Assembly (NCBI RefSeq): GCF_026891035.1
Contig: NZ_JAPTGG010000002.1
Location: 62,001-126,000 of the forward strand
DNA: 64,000 nt
Reading direction: 5' to 3'
Origin: Dasania phycosphaerae
GTDB lineage: Bacteria > Pseudomonadota > Gammaproteobacteria > Pseudomonadales > Dasaniaceae
Shown here one piece after another: positions 52,233 to 61,238 of the stretch (positions are counted from its first letter, which is position 1; each line of letters starts with the position of its first letter). A program made the translations under genes and the position numbers. The notes below the pieces were generated by a model, which was not told the DNA's origin, did not search any database, and worked only from the letters and a program-made list of their open reading frames with translations.

Positions 52233-53036
52233 TTGAGTCGTATTGCAGGCTGTTTTGAAGCGCTACAACAACAAGGTCGCAAAGCCCTAATCCCCTATAT
52301 TGTGGCGGGTGATCCTAGCCAAGAGCTGACCGTACCACTGATGCACAAGCTGGTAGAGCAGGGTGCCGATATTTTAGAAATCGGCGTGCCCTTCTCTGAC
52401 CCTATGGCTGAAGGCCCGGTAATACAATTGGCCCATGAGCGCGCCTTGGCAAACCGCACAGGTTTGCGTGGCATCTTGGCCATGGTAAAAACCTTTAGGG
52501 AAACCAATAGCAGCACCCCGGTGATGCTAATGGGCTATGCTAACCCTATAGAATATATGGGCTATCAGGCTTTTGCCGCCGCCGCTCACGAGGCCGGTGT
52601 AGACGGTGTGCTTACCGTAGACATTCCACCCGAAGAGGCTTTAGCCTTAAACACTGAACTGAAAAAATTTGAGATAGATAATATTTTCTTGATTGCGCCC
52701 ACTACTGATGAGGCGCGTATTAAGCAAATAGCTGCCCTGGCTACTGGCTTTGTGTATTTTGTTTCGCTTAAAGGCGTCACCGGTGCCGGTCACTTAGACA
52801 CCGCCATGGTTGAGCAAAAGTTAAATCAAATTAAAACCCATACCAGCCTGCCTATAGGCGTGGGCTTTGGTATTAAAGATGCCGACACCGCCGTTACCAT
52901 TAGCCGTTTGGCTGAGGGTGTGGTGGTAGGTAGCGCCTTGGTTGATGCTATATTTCAGCGCAGCCAACAAGGCGACGATGTTAATGCCGCTACGCAACTT
53001 ATTGCTGATATGCGCGTAGCGATGGATGCTGTTTAA
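52233..53036 (+). CDS. trpA: Tryptophan synthase alpha subunit TrpA
   Basis: TrpA cleaves indole-glycerol phosphate to indole, which passes by a tunnel to TrpB. The catalytic Glu is in ILEIGVPFSDPMAEGPVIQ and the Asp in GVLTVDIPPEEA; VYFVSLKGVTGA and GVGFGIKDADTA form the phosphate site. 267 residues. TTG 52233 is the start, with AGAGGA about eight bases upstream and no better ATG. Confidence 0.96.
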   Translation: MSRIAGCFEALQQQGRKALIPYIVAGDPSQELTVPLMHKLVEQGADILEIGVPFSDPMAEGPVIQLAHERALANRTGLRGILAMVKTFRETNSSTPVMLMGYANPIEYMGYQAFAAAAHEAGVDGVLTVDIPPEEALALNTELKKFEIDNIFLIAPTTDEARIKQIAALATGFVYFVSLKGVTGAGHLDTAMVEQKLNQIKTHTSLPIGVGFGIKDADTAVTISRLAEGVVVGSALVDAIFQRSQQGDDVNAATQLIADMRVAMDAV

Positions 53037-53068
53037 ACTAATTTTTATTTTTTAATGTGGATCGTACT

Positions 53069-53932
53069 ATGAGTTGGTTAGATAAAATTGTTCCATCAAT
53101 GGTTCGTAAAAACGATGTTGAGCGCCGCACGTCTGTGCCGGAAGGGCTTTGGAAAAAATGCCCTAAGTGTGAGTCGGTTTTATACCGTCCCGAATTAGAA
53201 AAGAATTTAGATGTATGCCCCAAGTGTGATCACCATATGCGCATAGGCGCGCGTCGCCGCTTGGCCAGCTTTTTAGATGAGGCCAATGCCCACGAAGTAT
53301 TGGCGCATATAGAGCCAGTAGACCGTTTAAAGTTTAAAGACAAAAAGAAATACAAAGATCGCCTAGCCACAGCGCAAAAAGCCACCGGCGAAAAAGACGC
53401 GCTGATAGCCATGCAGGGCACTTTAAAGGGCATGCCTTTAGTGGCGGTTGCTTTTGAATTTAATTTCCACGGCGGCTCTATGGGGTCGGCTGTGGGTGAA
53501 AAATTCACCCAGGCGGCCAATATCGCTTTAAAAGAAAATATCCCCTTGGTATGTTTTTCTGCCTCTGGTGGTGCGCGCATGCAAGAGGCCTTGATCTCGT
53601 TAATGCAAATGGCCAAAACCAGCGCCGTAATAGAGCGCATGCGCCAGCAGGGCGTGCCTTACATTTCGGTAATGACTGACCCCATCTACGGTGGTGTGTC
53701 GGCCAGCTTGGCATTGTTGGGTGATGTTAACGTGGCCGAGCCCGATGCTCGCGCCGGTTTTGCTGGCCCACAAATCATAGAGCAAACCATTAGGCAAAAA
53801 CTGCCTGAAGGTTTCCAGCGCAGTGAGTTTTTATTGTCACACGGCGCAATCGATATGATAGTGGCGCGCAAAGATATGCGTGATGAGCTAGCTAATTTAT
53901 TGGCGAAAATGACCCGTCAAAACTTACACTAA
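53069..53932 (+). CDS. accD: Acetyl-CoA carboxylase carboxyltransferase beta subunit AccD
   Basis: AccD with AccA transfers the carboxyl group from biotin to acetyl-CoA, giving malonyl-CoA for fatty acids. The zinc ribbon is CPKC and CPKC (about residues 30-52); the crotonase-type core contains LVCFSASGGARMQEALISLMQ and DPIYGGVSASLALLGDV. The frame opens at GTG 53057; ATG 53069 (MSWLDKIVPSM) agrees with the family. 287 residues. It follows trpA by 32 bases and precedes folC, the usual order. Confidence 0.96.
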   Translation: MSWLDKIVPSMVRKNDVERRTSVPEGLWKKCPKCESVLYRPELEKNLDVCPKCDHHMRIGARRRLASFLDEANAHEVLAHIEPVDRLKFKDKKKYKDRLATAQKATGEKDALIAMQGTLKGMPLVAVAFEFNFHGGSMGSAVGEKFTQAANIALKENIPLVCFSASGGARMQEALISLMQMAKTSAVIERMRQQGVPYISVMTDPIYGGVSASLALLGDVNVAEPDARAGFAGPQIIEQTIRQKLPEGFQRSEFLLSHGAIDMIVARKDMRDELANLLAKMTRQNLH

Positions 53933-53953
53933 CGGTTGGCGTAACAAACACTA

Positions 53954-55252
53954 ATGCGTTTTGATACCTTGCAGGGCTGGCTATCGTGGATAGAGTCCTG
54001 CCACCCCTCCGAAATAGAGCTTGGCCTAGAGCGCATGGGCCAAGTTTTTCAGCGCTTAAAAACCGATTTTTCCAATAGCAAAATTATTACCGTAGCCGGT
54101 ACCAATGGCAAAGGCTCCTGTGTGGCTGCGTTAGAGCATTTATTGCTAAAGGCCGGTTTAAGCGTGGGCTGTTATACCTCGCCGCATTTTATACGTTACA
54201 ACGAGCGCATAAAAATCAACGGCCAGCAGGTGGATGACGCTGCGCTGATACACAGCTTCGACAATATCGATCAGCTGCGGGGCGATATTTCCCTGACCTA
54301 TTTTGAATACGGCACCTTGGCCGCGCTGGATATATTTTCTCACCAGCAATTAGATATAGTCATTATGGAAGTGGGGCTGGGTGGCCGTTTAGACGCCAGT
54401 AATATTGTCGATGCCGATATCGCCATAGTCACCAATATAGACATAGACCATGTCGATTGGCTGGGCAGTGATAAAGAGGTGATAGGCCGGGAAAAGGCCG
54501 GTATATTCCGCGCCGGTAAAATTGCTCTATGCGGTGACCCGCAACCGCCCAGCTCGGTGCAGACCGTGGCCCAAGAGTTGGGGGCGATATTTTATCAGCG
54601 TGATAAAGATTTTACCGTGCAGTTGCAGGGTAAGCAGTTTGATTGGCAGGGTTTAAATGCTCAGGGCCAGCAGCAGCTGATTACTGGCCTGGCGGTGAGT
54701 CACTTACCCTTTGATAGTGTGGTGGTGGCGATACAGGCCTGCCAGTTACTAGGCCTGCCCAGTAGCAGTGATTTTTATCAAGATTTAGCCCAGTTGCAGC
54801 TTACCGGCCGATTTCAGCAGTGCAGCTATCAGGGTAAACAAATCGTGTTAGATGTGGCCCATAACCCCGCCGCCGCTGCGCATTTGGCCCAGCGTTTGGC
54901 TAGCGAAGCCATAGCGGGCAGTAATTATGCGCTGCTAGCTATGATGGCCGATAAAGATATCAATGCAATACTATCGCCTTTAGCGGGTAGTTTTGCAGCA
55001 TGGTATGTGGCCGATTTACAAGCTAACCCGCGGGCCTTAAAGGCCAGTGCTTTGGCGGAGCGTATAGCCGCGGCCGATGCCGCGCCAGTGCATCAAAAGG
55101 TGGATATGGCGCAGGCCTTACAGGCCGCCATGACGCAGATGCAGGCAGGGGATAGGTTAATTGTCTTCGGCTCTTTTTTCACGGTTGCTGAGGTAGTCAA
55201 ATTAATGGATGATTCGCAACTCAGTAATCAGCAACGCAGAGGAGAGGCTTGA
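53954..55252 (+). CDS. folC: Dihydrofolate/folylpolyglutamate synthase FolC
   Basis: FolC adds glutamate to dihydropteroate and to folates. Mur-ligase type motifs are seen: P-loop VAGTNGKGSCVA, SPHFIRYNERIKING, VGLGGRLDASNIV and the C-terminal VLDVAHNPAAA. 432 residues. The stop overlaps the ATG of the SPOR protein gene (TGATG), so the two are coupled. Confidence 0.95.
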   Translation: MRFDTLQGWLSWIESCHPSEIELGLERMGQVFQRLKTDFSNSKIITVAGTNGKGSCVAALEHLLLKAGLSVGCYTSPHFIRYNERIKINGQQVDDAALIHSFDNIDQLRGDISLTYFEYGTLAALDIFSHQQLDIVIMEVGLGGRLDASNIVDADIAIVTNIDIDHVDWLGSDKEVIGREKAGIFRAGKIALCGDPQPPSSVQTVAQELGAIFYQRDKDFTVQLQGKQFDWQGLNAQGQQQLITGLAVSHLPFDSVVVAIQACQLLGLPSSSDFYQDLAQLQLTGRFQQCSYQGKQIVLDVAHNPAAAAHLAQRLASEAIAGSNYALLAMMADKDINAILSPLAGSFAAWYVADLQANPRALKASALAERIAAADAAPVHQKVDMAQALQAAMTQMQAGDRLIVFGSFFTVAEVVKLMDDSQLSNQQRRGEA

Positions 55253-55836
55253 TGCAGTCAGGGGTACGTCAACGTTTAGTCGGTGCGTTTGTGCTGATCT
55301 GCCTAGCGGCTATTTTGTGGCCGGTGTTGTTTTCTAAAAACGTCAATCCCGTGTTGGATAGACGCAGCCAAATCCCTCCCATCCCCGCCTTTGAAAAATA
55401 CGAAATTAAAGAGCCAGTAAAACCGGTCAATGTCAGCGAAGTTATGCATTATCAGGCTGAGTCAGCCGATGATAACTTAAAGCCCAGCAGCAAAGCCCTG
55501 GCAGAGCAGAGCAAGACCCCTGCCGCAGCTCAGCCCGATGCCAGTGCAGATAAATCATTACCGCAAAAGCCCAGTTTCACCGAGCAGGGCTTGCCGGTGT
55601 ATTGGGCCTTGCAGTTAGCCAGCTTTAGCCAGCAAGACAAGGCCGATAGGCTTAAACAGGCCTTATTAGCTAAAGGCTATAAGGTGGATATGCAAACTGT
55701 TAAAACCGCCAAGGGTGAAAGGATACGGGTTTATGTCGGGCCCAAGCTTGATAAGTCGGTACTGGAAAAAATTAAACCTGCTATCGATAAAGAGTTTAAA
55801 GTGCAATCCCTTTTAGTGCAGTTTTCACCAAGATAA
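55252..55836 (+). CDS. dedD: SPOR-domain cell division protein, DedD-like
   Basis: One N-terminal membrane helix (about residues 9-26, LVGAFVLICLAAILWPVLF), a Pro/Lys/Ala linker, and a C-terminal SPOR domain (about 115-194, YWALQLASFSQQDKADRLKQ to the end). SPOR domains bind denuded peptidoglycan at the division septum. Size, topology and position between folC and cvpA match DedD of E. coli. 194 residues; GGAGAGG lies upstream of the ATG. Confidence 0.88.
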   Translation: MQSGVRQRLVGAFVLICLAAILWPVLFSKNVNPVLDRRSQIPPIPAFEKYEIKEPVKPVNVSEVMHYQAESADDNLKPSSKALAEQSKTPAAAQPDASADKSLPQKPSFTEQGLPVYWALQLASFSQQDKADRLKQALLAKGYKVDMQTVKTAKGERIRVYVGPKLDKSVLEKIKPAIDKEFKVQSLLVQFSPR

Positions 55837-55866
55837 TAGGCGACTGATGTTTAGGGATTATTTATA

Positions 55867-56376
55867 ATGAGCGACGCTATGATGAACTGGGCCGATTGGG
55901 TATTAGTAGGCATTATTGGGCTGTCTTGCTTAATAAGCATTAAACGCGGTTTTTTTAAAGAGGCTATCTCCTTAGGGATATGGGCCTTAGCGTTTTTTGT
56001 GGCAGTGACTTTTCATGAGCAGTTGGCGGTATTGCTGCAAAACTCTATTAGCACCGTATCCATACGTTACTTGGTGGCTTTTGGTGTGTTGTTTGGCGCT
56101 ACCCTTATTGTTGGCTCTATGGTGAACTACCTATTTTCCGAGCTGGTTAAAATGACTGGTTTATCGGGCACCGATAGGGCGCTAGGCGTAGTATTTGGCC
56201 TAGCCAGAGGCGTCATCATAGTCATGGCTATATTGATATTTACCCCCATGTTAGTACCGGTAAAGCAAGATGCTTGGTGGAATGAGTCATTGCTGATTCC
56301 GCAATTTTTATTAATGGAAACCTGGTCGCGCGAAACCTTTGCGCAACTGACTGGCTGGTTGTCTAGTTTGCTATAG
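55867..56376 (+). CDS. cvpA: CvpA family membrane protein
   Basis: A 169-residue protein with four membrane segments and the family features NWADWVLVGIIGLSCLISIKRGFFKEA and GTDRALGVVFGLARGVIIV. CvpA is needed for colicin V production in E. coli and contributes to envelope stress tolerance; its molecular function is not known. It precedes purF as in E. coli and Pseudomonas, 90 bases apart. Confidence 0.93.
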   Translation: MSDAMMNWADWVLVGIIGLSCLISIKRGFFKEAISLGIWALAFFVAVTFHEQLAVLLQNSISTVSIRYLVAFGVLFGATLIVGSMVNYLFSELVKMTGLSGTDRALGVVFGLARGVIIVMAILIFTPMLVPVKQDAWWNESLLIPQFLLMETWSRETFAQLTGWLSSLL

Positions 56377-56466
56377 CGCGAGTGTTTTTAATTATTCTGC
56401 AAGGATTGGCGGGGTGAGTCGTTCAGGATGTTTCTTTACATTTTTTAATTATCTGGAGTCAGGGCA

Positions 56467-57990
56467 ATGTGTGGCATAGCCGGTATAGTCGCAAAGTCCA
56501 ATGTAAACCAAGCGTTATATGATGCATTAACGGTTTTACAACATCGCGGTCAAGATGCAGCAGGTATAGTTACCTGCGAAGGTGGGCGTCTTAATCAACG
56601 TAAGGCCAATGGTTTGGTGAAAGATGTGTTTCACTTACGCCACATGAAGCACCTGCAGGGTAATATGGGCGTAGGCCATGTGCGTTACCCCACAGCGGGT
56701 AGCTCCAGCCCGGCATTGGCACAGCCTTTTTATGTTAACTCCCCCTACGGCATTAGCTTGGCGCACAACGGTAACCTAACCAACACCGCCGAATTAGCTA
56801 AAGCTATTTATCAAGAAGATTTACGTCACTTAAATACCGATTCAGACTCGGAAGTATTATTAAATATTTTTGCCCATGAGCTACAAAAGCTGGGCAAACT
56901 TAATCCCTCAGCCGACGATATTTTTACAGCTGTTAGAGGTGTGCACAGACGTTGTAAAGGTGGTTATGCCGTTATCGCCATGGTGGCTAACTACGGTCTG
57001 GTGGCCTTTAGAGATCCACACGGTATACGCCCCATAGTGTTTGGTGAGCGTGATACTGAGGCCGGCAAAGAGTATATGGTGGCTTCTGAGAGTGTCGCTC
57101 TAGATGTATTGGGCTTTGATCTCACCCGCGATTTAGGTGCCGGTGAAGCAGTGTTTATTAATGTTGATGGCGATGTTTATACCCAGCAATGTGCCGATGA
57201 CGTTAAGCTTAGCCCCTGTATTTTTGAACATGTGTATTTTGCTAGACCCGATTCGATTATGGATGGCGTGTCGGTTTATAAGTCGCGCTTACGTCAAGGC
57301 GATAAGCTAGCCGAAAAAGTTAAACGCGAGCGCCCCGACCACGATATAGATGTCATTATTCCCATCCCCGATTCCAGCCGTATAGCGGCGCAATCTATGG
57401 CCAGCGCCTTGGGGGTAAAATTCCGTGAAGGCTTGGTGAAAAACCGTTACATAGGCCGCACCTTTATTATGCCCGGCCAAAGCCAGCGCAAAAAATCCGT
57501 GCGCCAAAAACTTAATGCCATAGAGCTAGAGTTTAAAGATAAAAACGTGATGCTGGTGGACGATTCCATCGTGCGCGGCACCACCTGCCAACAAATTATT
57601 CAAATGGCTAGGGATGCAGGCGCGGCAAAAGTGTATTTTGCCTCAGCAGCTCCAGCGGTACGTTACCCCAATGTTTACGGTATAGATATGCCTTCAGCCC
57701 ACGAGCTTATTGCTCACGGCCGCAGCACTGAGGAAGTGTGCGAATTAATAGGGGCCGATTGGTTACTGTATCAAGACTTGGATGATTTGATAGAAAGTTG
57801 CGCCGAGGGTAACCCCGAAATAGAGCAATTTGATTGTTCTGTGTTTAACGGCGAATATATAACCGGGGATGTTGATGAGGATTATTTAGGTGCTTTAGAA
57901 GCGGCCAGAAGCGATGCCTCTAAAAAGTCTAAACTCACACCCATATCGGATGAAATCATAGGCCTGCACAACGATGAAGCTGCGCCTTAA
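56467..57990 (+). CDS. purF: Amidophosphoribosyltransferase PurF
   Basis: PurF makes phosphoribosylamine from PRPP and glutamine, the first committed step of purine synthesis. The N-terminal glutaminase nucleophile is Cys2 (MCGIAGIVAK), exposed after Met removal without a propeptide. The PRPP-binding loop is VMLVDDSIVRGTTCQQII. 507 residues matches the E. coli type. CTGGAG lies before the ATG. Confidence 0.97.
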   Translation: MCGIAGIVAKSNVNQALYDALTVLQHRGQDAAGIVTCEGGRLNQRKANGLVKDVFHLRHMKHLQGNMGVGHVRYPTAGSSSPALAQPFYVNSPYGISLAHNGNLTNTAELAKAIYQEDLRHLNTDSDSEVLLNIFAHELQKLGKLNPSADDIFTAVRGVHRRCKGGYAVIAMVANYGLVAFRDPHGIRPIVFGERDTEAGKEYMVASESVALDVLGFDLTRDLGAGEAVFINVDGDVYTQQCADDVKLSPCIFEHVYFARPDSIMDGVSVYKSRLRQGDKLAEKVKRERPDHDIDVIIPIPDSSRIAAQSMASALGVKFREGLVKNRYIGRTFIMPGQSQRKKSVRQKLNAIELEFKDKNVMLVDDSIVRGTTCQQIIQMARDAGAAKVYFASAAPAVRYPNVYGIDMPSAHELIAHGRSTEEVCELIGADWLLYQDLDDLIESCAEGNPEIEQFDCSVFNGEYITGDVDEDYLGALEAARSDASKKSKLTPISDEIIGLHNDEAAP

Positions 57991-58032
57991 ATACAAATAT
58001 TAAGCATAGGTTTATTAAGGGCTAGGTTAGGC

Positions 58033-59238
58033 ATGGCAGACAGAGAGCAACAATTACAACAAGCCTTATTAGAGGCAGAGCTGGATACCTTAGCCATACG
58101 CGCTGGCCAGTCACGCAGTGCCGAAGGTGAGCACTGCGAGTCTATAGTCACTACCTCCAGCTATGTATTTGAATCGGCTGCCCATGCGGCGGCCAGATTT
58201 TCAGGCGAAGAAGAGGGCAACGTTTACTCGCGTTACACCAACCCCACCGTGCGCACTTTTGAACAGCGTATCGCGGCCATGGAAGGTGGCGAGGCGGCCG
58301 TGGCCACAGCCTCAGGCATGGCGGCTATATTAAGCACCTGCATGGCCTTGCTTAAGTCTGGCGACCACATATTGTCTTCGCGCAGCATCTTTGGCACTAC
58401 TACCGCTTTATTCACCCGTTACTTAGCTAAGTTTGGGGTGGAAGTGACCTTTGTCTCGCCGCTGGATATAAAGGCTTGGCGCGCAGCAATACAGCCTAAT
58501 ACCCGCTTATTATTTACCGAAACACCTTCCAACCCTTTGGCAGAAGTGGCCGATATAGCCGCGCTGGCGGCACTGGCCAAGCAAAATAATAGTTTGTTGG
58601 CGGTGGATAATTGTTTTTGCACCCCGGCTTTACAAAAGCCTTTAGAGCTAGGTGCGGATTTAATCATACACTCCGCCACTAAATACCTGGATGGCCAAGG
58701 CCGTTGCATGGGTGGCGTAGTAGTGGGTGACAAAGCCGTCATTAGCGAAATCGTCGGTTTTTTACGCTCCTGCGGCCCTACCATGAGCCCCTTTAATGCC
58801 TGGATATTTTTAAAAGGTTTAGAGACCCTGCGCCTGCGTATGGATGCCCACAGTGCTAACGCATTAGCGTTGGCGCAGTGGCTAGAGCAACAGTCCGGTA
58901 TAGAAAAAGTGTACTATGCGGGCCTGCCCAGCCACCCGCAGCATGCCTTAGCCGCTAAACAGCAGCGCGCATTTGGCGGGGTATTATCGTTTCAAGTTAG
59001 CGGCCAGCGCGCCGAGGCCTGGCGTTTTATTGATGCCACCGCCATCTGTTCGCTTACCGCAAACCTGGGCGATGTAAAAACCACTATCGTGCATCCTGCC
59101 ACTACTACTCACGGCCGTTTAACCGATGAGCAAAGAGCCGAGGCCGGTATTAGCGAAAACCTAATTCGGGTAGCGGTAGGGCTGGAAGATATCAAGGACT
59201 TAAAAGCCGATATGGCCAGAGGTTTGGCCGCGCTATAA
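58033..59238 (+). CDS. metZ: O-succinylhomoserine sulfhydrylase MetZ
   Basis: MetZ makes homocysteine directly from O-succinylhomoserine and sulfide. It is a Cys/Met-metabolism PLP enzyme: YSRYTNPTVRTFEQRIAAMEGGE, the PLP lysine in IHSATKYLDGQGR, and SLGD-like SLTANLGDVKTTIVHPATTTHG. 401 residues. The position after purF and the RxGQSRSAEGEHCESIV start match Pseudomonas MetZ rather than MetB or cystathionine lyases. Confidence 0.93.
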   Translation: MADREQQLQQALLEAELDTLAIRAGQSRSAEGEHCESIVTTSSYVFESAAHAAARFSGEEEGNVYSRYTNPTVRTFEQRIAAMEGGEAAVATASGMAAILSTCMALLKSGDHILSSRSIFGTTTALFTRYLAKFGVEVTFVSPLDIKAWRAAIQPNTRLLFTETPSNPLAEVADIAALAALAKQNNSLLAVDNCFCTPALQKPLELGADLIIHSATKYLDGQGRCMGGVVVGDKAVISEIVGFLRSCGPTMSPFNAWIFLKGLETLRLRMDAHSANALALAQWLEQQSGIEKVYYAGLPSHPQHALAAKQQRAFGGVLSFQVSGQRAEAWRFIDATAICSLTANLGDVKTTIVHPATTTHGRLTDEQRAEAGISENLIRVAVGLEDIKDLKADMARGLAAL

Positions 59239-59288
59239 CCCTAATAGCCACAGCAGCGTTCGATTCGGCACAATAACAAGGCGTTACT

Positions 59289-60206
59289 ATGCATAAGCTG
59301 GTAGATCAGGCAGTCGCAGAAGTTGGTACAGTGTTATTAGGCAAGGAGCAGCAGGTGCGCTTGGCGCTGTGCTGCCTAATTGCACAGGGCCATTTACTGA
59401 TAGAAGATTTGCCCGGCATGGGCAAAACCATCTTATCCAATGCCTTAGCCCGAGTGTTAGGTTTGGATTACCAGCGGGTGCAATTTACCAGCGATTTATT
59501 ACCCGCCGATGTATTAGGCGTTTCTATTTTTGATAGGCAGGCCGGTGGCTTTCAATTTATGCCTGGGCCTATTTTTTCACAGTTATTATTAGCTGATGAA
59601 ATTAATCGCAGTACCCCCAAAACCCAAAGCGCCTTACTAGAGGCCATGGAAGAAGGCCAAGTCAGTATAGAGGGCCAAACCCGCAGCTTGCCCACACCTT
59701 TTTTCGTTATCGCCACTCAAAACCCCAGCAGCCAATCCGGCACTTACCCTTTGCCCGAGTCGCAGTTGGATAGATTTTTAATGCGTATCAGTTTGGGCTA
59801 CCCCAGCCTTGCTGCCGAGCGCAAATTGCTGTTGGGTGATGACAGCAGGCAAAAGCTACCCTTGTTAAAACAGTGCGTCAGCAAAGATCAATTATTTGCC
59901 CTACAAAAAGCGGTAAAAGAAATACACTGCTCAGAAGATTTATTAGATTACCTGCAACGGCTAATAGCCTTTAGCCGCAAGCACAAAGAAATAGCCTGTG
60001 GCCTGTCACCCCGTGGTGCGCTGGCTTTGCTGCGCTGTGCCAAAGCCTGGGCCTTAATGCAGGGCCGTGGCCATGTTGTGCCCGAAGATATACAAGTGGT
60101 ATTGCCTTCAGTGGTGGAGCACAGGTTGGAACATGCGGCAGATTTTCGCGCTGATGCAGCGGGTTTGTCGCAGCTTATGTTGGCCGAGGTGGCCGTCCTC
60201 AATTAG
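59289..60206 (+). CDS. MoxR-family AAA ATPase
   Basis: MoxR ATPases act as chaperones, usually with DUF58 and other partners next to them. Walker A is LPGMGKTILSNAL (about residues 41-53), Walker B LLLADEINRSTPKTQSALLEAMEE, and sensor 1 VIATQNPSSQSGTYPLPESQLDRF. 305 residues. The moxR-DUF58-transglutaminase order is widespread in gammaproteobacteria; the substrate is unknown. Confidence 0.92.
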   Translation: MHKLVDQAVAEVGTVLLGKEQQVRLALCCLIAQGHLLIEDLPGMGKTILSNALARVLGLDYQRVQFTSDLLPADVLGVSIFDRQAGGFQFMPGPIFSQLLLADEINRSTPKTQSALLEAMEEGQVSIEGQTRSLPTPFFVIATQNPSSQSGTYPLPESQLDRFLMRISLGYPSLAAERKLLLGDDSRQKLPLLKQCVSKDQLFALQKAVKEIHCSEDLLDYLQRLIAFSRKHKEIACGLSPRGALALLRCAKAWALMQGRGHVVPEDIQVVLPSVVEHRLEHAADFRADAAGLSQLMLAEVAVLN

Positions 60207-60260
60207 CGCTAAACGAATAGTTAAACGCCTGCTATTGATCATCAACTTTTAGAGTGATTT

Positions 60261-61238
60261 ATGTTGCAAGCATTACAACAAAAACTGCAGCAACGTTTTC
60301 AGCGCTGGTTAGCTAGGCGTATCCCCCCCAGCCGTGATGTGCGTTTACAGCGCCATAATATTTTTATTTTTTTATCGCCCGCCGGTTACGGTTTTTGCGG
60401 CTTATTAATCTTACTGTTTGTAATAGCGGTCAACTACCAAAATAATATGGTGTTTGCGCTGCTATTTTTATTGTTTGGCCTATTGTCGGTGGCCTTGCTG
60501 CACTCCTATAAAAATATGTCGGGCTTACAGCTGAGTTATCAGCATGCGGCTAACAGCTTTGTGGGCGATAGCGTGCCAGTTACTTTGCAGCTTAAAGGCG
60601 GGGCGGGGCAGAGCCATTACGGCCTGCACTGCCAGTGGTCGCAGAGCAGCGCCCAGCTTAATGTTGAGGCCGGAGCAGAGCAGTTAGTTAGCTTACATCT
60701 AAAAGCACAACAGCGCGGCTGGTTGCAGCCGCCGCGTTTATTGGTGGAGAGTTATTATCCGCTGGGCTTGTTTCGCTGTTGGTCGTGGTTGGCTATAGAT
60801 GTACAGGCATTAATCTATCCTGCGCCACTGGCCTGCCAGCTTAAAGACGCCGTTGGCGATAGTGGTGATGAGGGCGAGGCCAGCACGGTGCCCGGCAGTG
60901 ATGATTTTTACGGCTTTAAACACTACCAGCCGGGCCACTCGCTCAAACATGTGCACTGGCCCAGTTATGCCAAGGGCCAGCCTTTGCAAACCAAAGAGTT
61001 TGCGGCGTATAGCAGCCATGCTCAGCTTATAGACTGGGCTAGCTTTAGTGGCAGCAACGAGCAGCGGCTTAGCGCCATTTGTTATTGGGTGTTGCAGTTT
61101 AGTCAGCAGCAAAGTCTGTTTAGCGTCCGCTTGCCCAATGGCCATTATGGGCCGGGTACGGGCGAGGCTTTTAAGTTACAGCTATTGCAGCTACTTGCGC
61201 TATACCCAGCTACTAGCGGGGGTAAGCATGGCCACTGA
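60261..61238 (+). CDS. DUF58 membrane protein
   Basis: Two membrane helices (about residues 35-78) are followed by a beta-rich part and the DUF58 signature DDFYGFKHYQPGHSLKHVHW, then a long C-terminal region. DUF58 proteins are companions of MoxR ATPases and have a vWA-like fold; function is unknown. 325 residues. Its last 11 bases overlap the start of the transglutaminase gene, implying coupling. Confidence 0.88.
   Translation: MLQALQQKLQQRFQRWLARRIPPSRDVRLQRHNIFIFLSPAGYGFCGLLILLFVIAVNYQNNMVFALLFLLFGLLSVALLHSYKNMSGLQLSYQHAANSFVGDSVPVTLQLKGGAGQSHYGLHCQWSQSSAQLNVEAGAEQLVSLHLKAQQRGWLQPPRLLVESYYPLGLFRCWSWLAIDVQALIYPAPLACQLKDAVGDSGDEGEASTVPGSDDFYGFKHYQPGHSLKHVHWPSYAKGQPLQTKEFAAYSSHAQLIDWASFSGSNEQRLSAICYWVLQFSQQQSLFSVRLPNGHYGPGTGEAFKLQLLQLLALYPATSGGKHGH

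Noticed and set aside
61048..61227. 60-residue N-terminal extension of the transglutaminase
   Set aside because: Lies inside DUF58 in another frame; family proteins begin at the ATG at 61228.
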